64,000 bases of DNA. Source: AP-15 sp963785565 (GTDB lineage: Bacteria > Pseudomonadota > Alphaproteobacteria > ATCC43930 > CGMCC-115725). Shown here in pieces: positions 43,934-53,220 of this stretch. The stretch covers positions 1 through 64,000 of the forward strand of contig CAWAVV010000008.1 in assembly GCA_963785565.1 (NCBI GenBank). The letters run 5' to 3'. The notes beneath the pieces were generated by a model. It did not search any database and was not told where the DNA came from. It saw nothing but the letters and a program-made list of their open reading frames with translations. Position numbers and translations under genes: made by a program. Numbering within the stretch: position 1 is the first letter of the stretch; every line of letters starts with the position of its first letter.

Positions 43934-44431
43934 ATGGGGATGGAAGGAGCATTACCGGATGCGCGGCCAAGGGCCGGCCTGTCGCGGCGGCATGCGATGA
44001 GCGGACTTGCTGTTCTGTTCGTCAGTACGGCCATTACAGCGACTTGGCAGCCTGCGGCCTCCGAAGATACCCCGCTCGCGATCAAAGGCTATGACCCGGT
44101 TGCCTACTTCACCGACGGAAAACCGGTGCGCGGGCTCCCCGCGTTGGAATATCAGTGGGATGATTACCGCTGGCAGTTTGCGAGCGCCTCCCATCGTGAC
44201 ATGTTCAAGGCCGATCCGGTGCATTACGCGCCGCAATTCGGCAATTACTGCGCGATGGCGCTCTCGCTCGGCCAGATCGTTGTGGCGAACCCGGAGAATT
44301 GGCTAATTAGCGACGGCAAGCTCTACGTTTTCGGCAAAGCGCCTCCGGCCGGACCCGCCCTGTTCAAGAAGAACCTTGCTGTAAACATTGCCAAGGCGAA
44401 CAGCAACCGGCCGATCCTGCCCAAGCAGTGA
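43934..44431 (+). CDS. Exported YHS-domain protein with Tat-like leader
   Basis: 165 residues. The N-terminus has LSRRHAMSGLAVLFVSTAI, a twin-arginine-like export signal. The mature part is a YHS domain (AIKGYDPVAYFTDGKPVRG, YQWDDYRWQFAS, YAPQFGNYCAMALS), a short metal-binding module found in copper and heavy-metal proteins. The 197 bp upstream show no gene. The cupin gene follows after 23 bp. Confidence 0.85.
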   Translation: MGMEGALPDARPRAGLSRRHAMSGLAVLFVSTAITATWQPAASEDTPLAIKGYDPVAYFTDGKPVRGLPALEYQWDDYRWQFASASHRDMFKADPVHYAPQFGNYCAMALSLGQIVVANPENWLISDGKLYVFGKAPPAGPALFKKNLAVNIAKANSNRPILPKQ

Positions 44432-44454
44432 TCGGCCGAAAGCCGGGGGAGCCG

Positions 44455-45069
44455 ATGAAAACGGGATCATTCGCGGCATTGCTGCTCATCGCACTGCTGC
44501 TGTCGCTCGGAATGGCGGAGCTGCTGGTGCCGCCGGCAATGGCGCAGGAAAAATTTGTCGTCAAGCCGCTGGCCGAAAAGAAACTCGAGCAGCTTCCCGC
44601 CGGGCCGCTCTACTGGCGGATCGAGAATTTTGCCACGCTCGGGGAGGCACAGTCCGCCGCCGGCCCCGCCGCTGTGGCCGCCGAGGCCGATGGCAAAGCG
44701 TGGCTGTTCACACTGGGCGCCAAGGGCAGCGCAACCGCCGAGGGACACAAAGTCGCCGAGATCGGTCCGATCCCGAGGATCACCGCCTCCAGCTATCTGC
44801 TGCGCGTCAACAGCGCAACCGGATCACCGGGCGCCAAGACGCGGGTGCACACCCATCCGGGCTCCGAAACCTTCTATGTCCTGAGCGGTCGGCTCGGGGA
44901 AAAGACGCCGAGCGGCGTGATGCAGGTCGGGGCCGGCCAAGGGATGCCGGGAGACGCCCTCGGCACACCGATGCAAGCCTTCAGCAACGGCTCGAACGCC
45001 CTGAATGCGCTGGTCATGGTTGTCGTGGACGCTACCCAGCCGTTCTCTTCGCCGGCGAAATTTGAATAA
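44455..45069 (+). CDS. Exported cupin-domain protein
   Basis: 204 residues. Signal peptide (FAALLLIALLLSLGMAELLV) with cleavage near AMAQ, then a beta-barrel with cupin motif 1 (HTHPGSETFYVLSG), whose His and Glu residues bind metal. Motif 2 is weaker. It is probably co-transcribed with the YHS protein gene, so both may serve the envelope. Function unknown. Confidence 0.85.
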   Translation: MKTGSFAALLLIALLLSLGMAELLVPPAMAQEKFVVKPLAEKKLEQLPAGPLYWRIENFATLGEAQSAAGPAAVAAEADGKAWLFTLGAKGSATAEGHKVAEIGPIPRITASSYLLRVNSATGSPGAKTRVHTHPGSETFYVLSGRLGEKTPSGVMQVGAGQGMPGDALGTPMQAFSNGSNALNALVMVVVDATQPFSSPAKFE

Positions 45070-45084
45070 GGGTTCGCGTCTGCG

Positions 45085-46839
45085 TCATTCGGCCGGTGGC
45101 GGGGAGGCCAATGGGCTCGACAACAGGCCGGCCTTGCGCAGTCCAGCCCGCAGGTTCGCAAGATCCCCCGGGCTGAGGAATTTGCTGCCGAATTGCTGCG
45201 GATCGAAGGTCGGATCGAGTCGGCGGACCTTGGATACGATTCGGGCGGCGTCTTCGCCTCGGTCGGCCTCGGCATAGGCGGCGGCCAAGATAATCCGGCT
45301 AAAGTTCGCGCCGGGCGCCTTGCGAATGTTGAGCCGAGCCTCTTCGATCGCGGCGCCGTAACGCCCCTTCAGGTAGTAAGCAAGGCTGAGGGCGAAGCAG
45401 TCGAGCGGGCCGAGATCGGGGTCGAGACGCTGGGCGGCTTCCAGCGCCGCGATTGCGTTGTCGCTCTGCCCCATCCACATCAACGCGTTGCCGCGGCCGG
45501 CCAGGGCATGGGCGTCGTTCGGGTTGATCGCAATCGCGCGGTCCATCTCGGCGAGAGCCTCGGTGTAGCGATGGAAAAAAATGCTGATCCGGCCGAGGAT
45601 GACATGCGCGCGCACATTGGAGTCGTCGATATCGAGGGCCTTCGCCGCCGCCTCTGCAGCGCGGCCTAGCGAGCGCATCGGTTCTTCCGCCCAGCCCATC
45701 GAGACGGCGATGTAATAGCTTTCCGCGAGCCCCGCATAGGCGGCGGCCAGGTTCGGATCGCGCTCGATCGCGTCCCGCAACAGCTCCCGCGCTGCCGCGA
45801 GGCTCCCGCGCTCGGGGCGCTGCAAGGCCGGCCTGGCGCGCAACACCAAATCGTAGCCTTCGAGATTTTTGGGGGACCCGGCGAATGCACGCCGCCCTTC
45901 GGCCCGCGTCACCCGGACCGCCAAGATCCCGGCAATTTCGGCGGCAATCTTGTCCTGCAACGAAAACAGATCGGCCGCAGGGCTGTCGAAGCGGGCGGAC
46001 CACAGCACCTGCCCGGCTGTATCGACGAGCCGCGCATCGACCCGCACCCGGTCGCCGTTTTGTCGCACACTGCCTTCCACCTGATAGCGAACACCCAGCG
46101 CGCGGGAGGCAGCGGCGGGGCTTGCCGGCTTCCCTCGGTACGGCAAGACGGCGTTCCACGACATCACCGTCAACTCGGAAAAGCGACCGAGGGCGTCGAT
46201 CAGGTCTTGCGTCAAGCCGTCCACCAAATAGTCGCGAGTGGTCTCGGCGCTGAAATTGGTAAAGGGCAAGACCGCAATCGTCGGCTTCTCGGCCGACGCG
46301 ATGATCTCGGCCCCGGCTCGGGTCCCTGCAGCAGAGCGGACGAGCGCCTTCCAGCCGCCGGCAAACCCGACGCCTATGAGGGCGGCGACCAGCACGGCCG
46401 CGAGCACTACCGTCGCCGGCCTTGCGCCTCCCCGACGTCCACGGGCGGGTGCCGTCGGCGACGCCATGTCGGCCGGCGTTGGCGCGTCGCTTACTTGCCG
46501 GTACGCGGTCGAATCCGCAGCCTCATCCACCGTCGAAGCGGCAACAGGCGCCACGGCAGCGTCCAGCCGATAGCCGCGGCGCGGTACGGTCCGGATCAGG
46601 CGTTGGCCGTCTTCTCCCAAGGCCCGGCGCAGCTCGCCCACGCTCTGCACCAGCGTATCGTCCGTGACCGCCAAATCCGGCCAGACGGCCGAAAAAAGCT
46701 CGTCTTTCGAGACCAGCCGCGCAGAATTTTCGACGAGGTAATCAAGGACTGCGAAGGTTTTCGGTCGGAGCGGAATCTCGGCCTCATCGTGTATGAGGCA
46801 GCCGCGAGCGCGATCGAGAACATAGCGGTCAAATCGCAT
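45085..46839 (-). CDS. CadC-like membrane transcription regulator with TPR repeats
   Basis: ~584 residues from ATG 46839 (a TTG at 46932 would add 31). An OmpR-type winged helix occupies ~1-100 (IPLRPKTFAVLDYLVENSAR, LVQSVGELRRALG, LIRTVPRRGYRL). A membrane helix follows (VVLAAVLVAALIGVGFAGGW). Then comes a periplasmic TolB/FlgO-like domain (TIAVLPFTNFSAETTRDYLV ... YQVEGSVRQNGDRVRVDARL) and several TPR units. Such proteins sense an outside signal and bind DNA directly. It converges with the cupin gene. Confidence 0.88.
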   Translation of the reverse strand: MRFDRYVLDRARGCLIHDEAEIPLRPKTFAVLDYLVENSARLVSKDELFSAVWPDLAVTDDTLVQSVGELRRALGEDGQRLIRTVPRRGYRLDAAVAPVAASTVDEAADSTAYRQVSDAPTPADMASPTAPARGRRGGARPATVVLAAVLVAALIGVGFAGGWKALVRSAAGTRAGAEIIASAEKPTIAVLPFTNFSAETTRDYLVDGLTQDLIDALGRFSELTVMSWNAVLPYRGKPASPAAASRALGVRYQVEGSVRQNGDRVRVDARLVDTAGQVLWSARFDSPAADLFSLQDKIAAEIAGILAVRVTRAEGRRAFAGSPKNLEGYDLVLRARPALQRPERGSLAAARELLRDAIERDPNLAAAYAGLAESYYIAVSMGWAEEPMRSLGRAAEAAAKALDIDDSNVRAHVILGRISIFFHRYTEALAEMDRAIAINPNDAHALAGRGNALMWMGQSDNAIAALEAAQRLDPDLGPLDCFALSLAYYLKGRYGAAIEEARLNIRKAPGANFSRIILAAAYAEADRGEDAARIVSKVRRLDPTFDPQQFGSKFLSPGDLANLRAGLRKAGLLSSPLASPPPAE

Positions 46840-47037
46840 CCGCTGGTCAAGTCGCGGCGCTGGCGCCCCCGCACGCCCGCCGGTTATTGCGGTGCTGATC
46901 GAAGATGGGTCCACAACAGCCGAGCCACGCAATCCGACCCCACGAAGGCGGGATCAAACAGGATGGCCGATCTTGACACCCGCTGGGAGCCGAATCCAAG
47001 TCTCGATTGATGGCCATCAGATGGCTATCTTGGGCTG

Positions 47038-47289
47038 ATGAGTACTCACAGTGTCGCTGAAGCCAAGAACCAGCTGTCGAAGCTGATCGATCGCGCCCTC
47101 AAGGGCGAGGGTATCGTCATCACCCGCCGCGGCGAGCCGGTCGTGGAGCTGAAACCAGTGCGGCCGGCGCCGGGTCCGATTACCGAGGCGGACATCGAAT
47201 GGTTGCGCGCCAGACGCGTCGGCCGGGCCCCGGCTAAAACCGACGCAGCCACCCTCATTCGCGAGATGCGCGATGAGGGCGAGAAGTGA
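47038..47289 (+). CDS. Phd/YefM-type antitoxin
   Basis: 83 residues. The N-terminal domain (MSTHSVAEAKNQLSKLIDRA, then IVITRRGEPVVELKPV) is the DNA-binding Phd fold, and the C-terminal tail (DAATLIREMRDEGEK) would wrap the toxin. Its TGA overlaps the GTG start of the PIN toxin, typical of a toxin-antitoxin operon under autorepression. Confidence 0.92.
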   Translation: MSTHSVAEAKNQLSKLIDRALKGEGIVITRRGEPVVELKPVRPAPGPITEADIEWLRARRVGRAPAKTDAATLIREMRDEGEK

Positions 47290-47708
47290 GGCTTTACCTT
47301 GATGCCAACATTCTCGTCGGGTTATTGACTGTCGAGCCGCTGAGCGAGCGCGCGGATGATTTCATACAAAGCAATGCGGAGCGGCTAATCGTCAGCGACT
47401 TCGCCGCCGCCGAATTTGCATCCGCGATTGCGAGACGGGTCCGCACCCGGGAGACAACCGTCGAGGACGCGCGGAAGGATCTCGCCGATTTTGACGTTTG
47501 GACCGCGCGATTAACCGAGCGAACCGAACTCACCACCGGTGATGTGGCTGCTGCCACAGCCTATATGCGGCGGCTTGATCTGACGTTGCTGACGCCCGAT
47601 GCGCTGCACATCGCGATCGCCGGCCGTCTCGATGCGACGCTGGTCACCTTCGATCGAGCCATGGCCGCTGCCGCCCGCGCGCTCGGCATGGCGGTTGCGA
47701 TGCCCTAA
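47286..47708 (+). CDS. vapC: VapC-type PIN-domain toxin
   Basis: 140 residues, a PIN ribonuclease. The acidic metal-binding residues are in LYLDANILVGLL (Asp6), SDFAAAEFASA (Glu), LLTPDALHIAIA (Asp) and TFDRAMAAAARA (Asp). GTG start at 47286 overlaps the antitoxin stop by 4 bp. VapC toxins cut tRNA or rRNA; the target here is unknown. Confidence 0.92.
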   Translation: MRLYLDANILVGLLTVEPLSERADDFIQSNAERLIVSDFAAAEFASAIARRVRTRETTVEDARKDLADFDVWTARLTERTELTTGDVAAATAYMRRLDLTLLTPDALHIAIAGRLDATLVTFDRAMAAAARALGMAVAMP

Positions 47709-47777
47709 CGGGTTGTCGGCTGTGCGCGAAATTAGCATTGTTGGTCCATCGGGCACTTTCAGCGGGACCGCGTGGCG

Positions 47778-48971
47778 ATGAGACTGAACGAGGCGATCAA
47801 CATCGAAGACCTGCACCGGATGGCCAAGCGGCGGCTGCCGAAGATCGCGTTCGATTTCATTGAAGGGGGCCTTGAGGACGAGCGCGGGCTTGAACGCAAC
47901 ACCTCGGCCTTTCACAAGCACCAGCTACTGCCGCGCTATCTGGTCGACGTATCCGTGCGAAATCAGGCGGCGACCTTGTTCGGCCACGTTTACTCGAGTC
48001 CGTTCGGCATTTCGCCGACCGGCGGCGCCGGCCTGTTCCGCCGCGGCGCCGATCTGATGCTGGCCGAGGCCGCGGTCAAGGCGAATATCCCTTACATCAT
48101 GTCCGGGGCCAGCAACGATTCGATCGAGGCGGCGGCCCGGGTGGCGCCCAACAACGCCTGGTATCAGCTTTACGCCGCCGGCGAGGCCAAAATCCGCGAG
48201 GACATGATTCGCCGCACCGCAGACGCCGGCCTCGGCGCCCTGGTGCTGACCGTCGACGTGCCGGTCGGCTCGAAACGCGAGCGCAATATCAGGAACGGCT
48301 TTGCCAATGTTCGCGGCGGCTTGTTTCAGGCGCTCAGCCTGAAGCCGTCGATCCTGGCCGAGGCGCTGACCCATCCCGGCTGGATCGTCGAATATCTTCG
48401 CCACGGCGGCGGCACGCCGATGCTGCAGAATTGGCAACCCTACGCGCCGAACGGGGCCAATGCCGAAGCGGTCTACAACTTTTCGCGTTCGCTGATGCCG
48501 TTCAACGCGCAGACCTGGCGCGATTTGGAGAATTACCGGCGGTTGTTTCCGCGCGCCCTGGTCGTCAAGGGCATCATGAACCCGGCCGATGCGCTGCGCG
48601 CCGCCGAGATCGGCTGCGATGGAATTATCGTCTCGAACCATGGCGGCCGGCAGCTCGACCAGGCGCCGGCCTCGCTCGACGTCTTGCCGGCGATCAAAGA
48701 GGCGGTGGGCGACAAGCTGACGGTGATGCTCGACAGCGGTGTGCGGCGCGGCGCCGACATCCTGATCGCGATGTGCCTCGGCGCGAAATTCGTCTTCATG
48801 GGCCGGCCGACCCTCTACGGCGCCGCCGCCGGCGGCATTCCCGGGGTCAACAAGGCGATCTCGATCTTGAGCGGCGAGATCGATCTGGTCATGGGCCAGA
48901 TCGGCTGCCCCAGCATCGACCAGCTCGGCCCCGATTTCCTGTGGCAGGACGATTGGCGGCGCAACGCCTGA
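47778..48971 (+). CDS. FMN-dependent alpha-hydroxy-acid dehydrogenase, paralog B
   Basis: 397 residues, very similar to the enzyme at 42543: NIEDLHRMAKRRLPKIAF, FDFIEGGLEDERGLE, SNHGGRQLDQAP and DSGVRRGADI. It also has Phe at the Tyr24 position. Main differences are near the N-terminus and around GEAKIRED (RDPAVNAD in paralog A). ATG 47778 gives the same length as its paralogs; a GTG two codons earlier is possible. It follows the TA pair by ~70 bp. Confidence 0.93.
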   Translation: MRLNEAINIEDLHRMAKRRLPKIAFDFIEGGLEDERGLERNTSAFHKHQLLPRYLVDVSVRNQAATLFGHVYSSPFGISPTGGAGLFRRGADLMLAEAAVKANIPYIMSGASNDSIEAAARVAPNNAWYQLYAAGEAKIREDMIRRTADAGLGALVLTVDVPVGSKRERNIRNGFANVRGGLFQALSLKPSILAEALTHPGWIVEYLRHGGGTPMLQNWQPYAPNGANAEAVYNFSRSLMPFNAQTWRDLENYRRLFPRALVVKGIMNPADALRAAEIGCDGIIVSNHGGRQLDQAPASLDVLPAIKEAVGDKLTVMLDSGVRRGADILIAMCLGAKFVFMGRPTLYGAAAGGIPGVNKAISILSGEIDLVMGQIGCPSIDQLGPDFLWQDDWRRNA

Positions 48972-49035
48972 TCGGGTCAGGCCGCTGCTAACAGTCACTG
49001 CCGAGAAAACGCCATCTGTCGGAGGTCATCGCACC

Positions 49036-50229
49036 ATGAAAGTCGATCAGGCGATCAACATCGAAGACCTGCACCGGATGGCGAAGCGCAAGCTGCCGAA
49101 GATCATCTTTGACTATATCGAGGGCGGGGTGGAGGACGAGCGCGGCCTCGCGCGCAACGAAGCCGCGTTTCATAGGCATCGGCTGCTGCCGCGCTACCTG
49201 GTCGATGTTTCCAAGCGTGACCAGTCCGCGACGGTGTTCGGCCGCACCTATTCGAGCCCGTTCGGCATCTCGCCGACCGGTGGTGTCGGTCTCTACCGGC
49301 GGGAAGGCGAGGTGATGCTGGCCGAAGCGGCGGCGGCTCAGAACATCCCGTACATCATGTCGGGCGGCAGCAACGCCTCTATGGAAGAGGCGGCGCGGGC
49401 CGCTCCGAATAATGTCTGGTTTCAACTCTATGCGGCCAAGGACGGCAACTTCTCGGATGCGCTGATCGGGCGCGCCCGCGATGCCGGGGTCGGCGCCCTG
49501 GTGCTGACCGTCGACGTGCCGGTGCATCCGAAGCGCGAACGCAACTACCGCAGCGGCTTTGGCCGCGTCCGCAACGGCGGCGTCATGGAGGCGTTGCAGC
49601 TAAAGCCGTCAGTCCTGCTGGAGGCGATGACCCACCCGGCTTGGGTCATCGACTATGTCAGGCATGGCGGCGCGCCTGGCTTGGGGAATTGGTTGCCGCA
49701 TGCCGGCCCGGGGGCAAGCAAGGCGGATTCGATTGCGCTCGGCCGCAGCCAGACGCCGGCCGCGGCGCAGACTTGGCGCGATCTCGAACGCTATCGGCGG
49801 CTGTTCCCGCGCCCGCTCGTAGTGAAGGGGATCTTGAACCCGGCCGATGCGATCCGCGCGGCCGAGATCGGCGTCGACGGGATCATCGTCTCGAACCATG
49901 GCGGTCGCCAGCTCGACCAGGCCCCAGCCTCGCTCGACGCCTTGCCGGCGATCAAGGCGGCGGTCGGCGACAAGCTGACGATCATGCTCGACAGCGGGGT
50001 GCGCCGTGGCGCCGATATCCTGATCGCCTGGTGCCTAGGCGCGCAATTCGTCTTTTTCGGCCGGCCGACGCTCTATGGCGCCATCGTTGGTGGGGTCCCC
50101 GGGGTCAAGAAGGTGGTCGACATCTTCCGCAACGAAATCGACCTGGTGATGGCCCAGATCGGCTGCCCGAGCCTCGACCAGCTCGGCCCCGATTTCCTGT
50201 GGCGCGACGACTGGACCCAGAACCGTTGA
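49036..50229 (+). CDS. FMN-dependent alpha-hydroxy-acid dehydrogenase, paralog C
   Basis: 397 residues, more distant than A and B are from each other. It keeps SNHGGRQLDQAP and DSGVRRGADI, but has FDYIEGGVEDERGLA, restoring tyrosine at the Tyr24 position. The substrate-side loop at ~205-235 differs (YVRHGGAPGLGNWLPHAGPG, lacking one Gly and the MLQNWQPYA sequence). It starts 64 bp after paralog B and is probably co-transcribed. The different active site suggests a different acid. Confidence 0.93.
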   Translation: MKVDQAINIEDLHRMAKRKLPKIIFDYIEGGVEDERGLARNEAAFHRHRLLPRYLVDVSKRDQSATVFGRTYSSPFGISPTGGVGLYRREGEVMLAEAAAAQNIPYIMSGGSNASMEEAARAAPNNVWFQLYAAKDGNFSDALIGRARDAGVGALVLTVDVPVHPKRERNYRSGFGRVRNGGVMEALQLKPSVLLEAMTHPAWVIDYVRHGGAPGLGNWLPHAGPGASKADSIALGRSQTPAAAQTWRDLERYRRLFPRPLVVKGILNPADAIRAAEIGVDGIIVSNHGGRQLDQAPASLDALPAIKAAVGDKLTIMLDSGVRRGADILIAWCLGAQFVFFGRPTLYGAIVGGVPGVKKVVDIFRNEIDLVMAQIGCPSLDQLGPDFLWRDDWTQNR

Positions 50230-50269
50230 GCGGGCGGATAATCTCGATTCCGCCCGTTCACCGCTGCTC

Positions 50270-51670
50270 TCAGTTGCCGGCGGCTCGTTCCGCCGCAACC
50301 GTTCGCGCCCCGCCCAGCGCGCTGTCGATCTCGTCGATCGTGCGGCCGCGGGTTTCCATGGCGATCAGCCAGAAGGCGAGCGCGCCCAGCACATACCAGA
50401 ACGCGAAATAATTAAAGCCGGGGATCAGCGCGTCGAGCGTCGCCTTTGGACTGACGAGGTTCGACGAGCCCGCGATCAGCGCCAATCCGGCCGGGCCGAT
50501 AAACTTGCCGAGATTGCCGACGCCATAAACGAACCCCATGCCGCTGCCGCGCAGCCGCGCCGGCCACAACTCGCCCATATAGGGCCCGACAATCGAGTAA
50601 TTGCCGCTGCCCATGAAGCTTTGCAGCAAGATCATCACGAAGAACATCGAAGCGCCGCCAATGAAGACATTGTGCAGATAACCCGCCAGCGACATGAACA
50701 GCGCCGAGACCAAGCAACTGACGATGCCCGAGGCGCGGCGTCCCCACGCGTCCGAGATCCACGAGCAAAAGAACCGGCCGGCGATCGCCATCAGGCTGAT
50801 CCAGATCACCAATTTCGACGCCTCGGCTGGAGTGACCTTCAGCACCATGACCAACAGCGTCACCAACCACAGGGCGAGCGCGACGCCGCCGGTCTGGGTC
50901 AGCCCGGTCAGGCAGCCGGCGATAATGCTGCGCGGATATTTGAAGATCTCGAGCCAGCGTGTGTGCTCGATGGTAGGAGGTACCGCCGGTAACGCGATTT
51001 TGGCGGGATCCATTTTCAGCGCCCAGGCCAACGCCCGCCGCGCCTCTTCGACCCGGCCCTGGCGCAGCAGCCAGTACGGCGATTCGGGGACGAAAGCGCG
51101 GATGTACAAGCATAGGAACGCCGGCAGCAAGCCGACAGCTACCATCCCGCGCCAGCCGATATAGGGCGCGGCGAACGCCCCGAGCAACGCGGCGAGCAAC
51201 TGGCCGGCCGGCAACATCGTCGTCGTGATCCCGGTGAACCAGCCGCGCTTACTGGCCGGCGAAAACTCTTGCATCAGGGTGATGTCGACTGAATACAAGC
51301 CGGTCACGGCGAAGCCAACGAAGAAGCGGCAGACCACCAAATAGATCCACCCTCCTTCCGGCGTCAGCGCCATCGCGCCGGTAGCGATCGAGACGTTCAG
51401 AACGGCGGTGATCAGCGCCGTGCGCCGGCCGACCTTGTCGGCCATCCAGCCGTACATCAGCGAGCCGAATGGGGCACTGACACCCGAGGCGAGCAGGATC
51501 GCGCCTGACTGACCGTAAGTTAGATGCCATTCCTTCACAACGAAGGCCAAAACAAAGCCGATCAGGAAGAAGTCGAAGAAATCGAGCATGTCGCCAAGCG
51601 TCGCGGCGCCAGCGATCTTCCACTGATTCGCCGTCAACTTGGTTTGCTGGTCCAACAACTCAAGCATCAT
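50270..51670 (-). CDS. MFS transporter, metabolite:H+ symporter type
   Basis: 466 residues with 12 predicted membrane segments. The signature between helices 2 and 3 is GWMADKVGRRTAL; helix 1 begins ATLGDMLDFFDFFLIGFVLA, and GRFFCSWISDAWGRRASG is the repeat in the second half. The FFDFFLI start and PESPYWLLRQGRVEEARRAL suit the sugar/aromatic-acid symporter branches. It lies tail to tail with the third hydroxy-acid dehydrogenase and may import its substrate (inference). AGGGAGAG precedes ATG 51670. Confidence 0.9.
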   Translation of the reverse strand: MMLELLDQQTKLTANQWKIAGAATLGDMLDFFDFFLIGFVLAFVVKEWHLTYGQSGAILLASGVSAPFGSLMYGWMADKVGRRTALITAVLNVSIATGAMALTPEGGWIYLVVCRFFVGFAVTGLYSVDITLMQEFSPASKRGWFTGITTTMLPAGQLLAALLGAFAAPYIGWRGMVAVGLLPAFLCLYIRAFVPESPYWLLRQGRVEEARRALAWALKMDPAKIALPAVPPTIEHTRWLEIFKYPRSIIAGCLTGLTQTGGVALALWLVTLLVMVLKVTPAEASKLVIWISLMAIAGRFFCSWISDAWGRRASGIVSCLVSALFMSLAGYLHNVFIGGASMFFVMILLQSFMGSGNYSIVGPYMGELWPARLRGSGMGFVYGVGNLGKFIGPAGLALIAGSSNLVSPKATLDALIPGFNYFAFWYVLGALAFWLIAMETRGRTIDEIDSALGGARTVAAERAAGN

Positions 51671-51875
51671 GCTCTCCCTATGCCGGCACCTGGCCAACGC
51701 CACGGAACGGGTTGGTCGCTTCCATCAGTTTCTTCGGCGGCGGCAGGTTGCAACTAGCCAAAGCTGCGTCGCCCGCGGCTGTTCATGACTAGCACATTAC
51801 ATGACAATTTCGTGGTGGCAATGGCGGTGAAGCGCAAGGATGGCCGACGATATTCGAAGCCGCGACGACATCGCG

Positions 51876-52348
51876 TCAATAGGCGCCGGCGCTGCAAAAA
51901 TGCCAGGCCGAGCCGTCGAAACCGTAGAGTAATCCCAAGCGCTCGTTGCCGGCGTGAGCAAGAACGACCTTGAACCGCTGACCGGTGCAAGGCGAGGTTC
52001 CGGCGACAGCCGGTTTGGGCAATTTCTTTTCGACAGCGCAATTCGCGGCCCAATCGGGCAGCGTCGCCGGCGCGGCGGCGAGCCGCTTGCCGTCGGCGAG
52101 CACGAAATAGTCGGTCGCTTGGCCACCTTTGACATCGGCATGCAGCGCGAGCGTGCCATAGCGCGACCGGTAGTAGCCGGCCTGCTGCTCGCCATCGCTC
52201 GCCCCGGAAGCCACCGCGCGGAACGTCAGCGCACCGCAGGCCGGCGGCCCCTTTTCTCCCTTTTCCGCCGGGTGTTTTGGCGCCGCAAGGCGCCGACCGC
52301 CATCATGCCGAGCGCAAGCCCCGCGCATACCCAGATCGTTCTCCTCAT
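51876..52348 (-). CDS. Small exported protein with a likely one-base loss after the signal peptide
   Basis: From ATG 52348 (GGGAGGGAGAGG upstream) the frame gives MRRTIWVCAGLALGMMAVGA, a good signal peptide, but then runs into an Arg-rich dead end. One frame over, LAAPKHPAEKGEKGPPACG joins naturally and continues to the end (GQRFKVVLAHAGNERLGLLY, WHFCSAGAY). Restoring one C in the GCC-CTT run (~52289-52292) gives a continuous ~155-residue exported protein with four cysteines in its mature part. No family recognised. Confidence 0.65.
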
Positions 52349-52473
52349 ACCTCTCCCTCCCGGAATTGCCGGACCTCAGCTTATAGCGTCGCAACGGCGC
52401 TGGCAGTAGGCTCTGCCGCTCCCTCTTGCAATCGAAGATCGCTTTCTCCAGCCAGCGTCGATAACGCATTGCC

Positions 52474-53125
52474 ATGCGCCGATTTCTTGTGCTTGCCGTG
52501 ATGATCTGGCTCGCCGCCATTCCGGCGCAGGGCGCAGCCCTTGGCGTCGTGCTGGCGGTCGATGTTTCCGCCAGCGTGACGCCCGATTCCTACATTCTGC
52601 AGCATGACGGCATCGCGCGGGCCTTCGAGGATCCGCGACTATTGCAGGCGATCGCCGCCGCCCCAGGCGGGATCGAGGTTCTGGTGCTCGAATGGTCGGA
52701 CCCCGACAAGATCAAGGTTACCGTCGACTGGACCGCGGTTACCGACAGGCGGAGTGCGGGTGCTTTCGCCGCGGCGGTGCGGGCCACCGGGCGCAGTTCG
52801 AGCGGCCTGACCGCGATCGGCGCGGCGCTCGCCGCCGCTGCGGCCCAGTTCGACCGTTTACCGGCGCCCGCGGCGCGGCGCGTGATCGATATTTCAGGCG
52901 ACGGAATGACCGATTTCGGCGCGCCTCCGGCCGCGGCGCGCGACCGTATCACGGCGGCCGGGATTTCGATCAACGGGCTCGCGATTCTGACCGAGGAGCC
53001 CTGGCTCGAAGATTACTATCGCCACAATGTAATCGGCGGGCCGGCTGCCTTTGTCCTTGCCGCGCGCGATTTTCACAGCTTCGCCGAGGCGATGCTGCGA
53101 AAGCTGGTGCAGGAAGTCGCGGGCG
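52474..53125 (+). CDS. Exported DUF1194 (von Willebrand A-like) protein; true 3' end unclear
   Basis: Signal peptide (FLVLAVMIWLAAIPAQGAA), then a VWA-like domain: MIDAS-like DVSASV (30-35), GLTAIGAAL and VIDISGDGMTDFG. Conserved sequence ends near residue 217 (EAMLRKLVQEVAGG, base ~53125), the coordinate given here. No stop follows in this frame until 54384, antisense through the whole decarboxylase gene. This is improbable; a frameshift near 53130-53170, just before the palindrome at 53187, would end it at 53233 or 53258. Confidence 0.75.
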
Positions 53126-53186
53126 GCCGGACGTCGTCTCGGCCGTCATCGCCGCGCAGAAAGTGGAGCAACGCCCCTCACCCTGG

Positions 53187-53212
53187 CCCTCTCCCCGCCG
53201 GCGGGGAGAGGG
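53187..53212. repeat. 26-bp perfect palindrome, dispersed family, possible bidirectional terminator
   Basis: CCCTCTCCCCGCC with GGCGGGGAGAGGG, 13-bp arms, followed on the plus strand by AAAAA. It lies between two convergent genes and belongs to the family at 22717-22742 and 41458-41485. It could terminate transcription from both sides. Confidence 0.75.
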
Positions 53213-53220
53213 AAAAAGGC

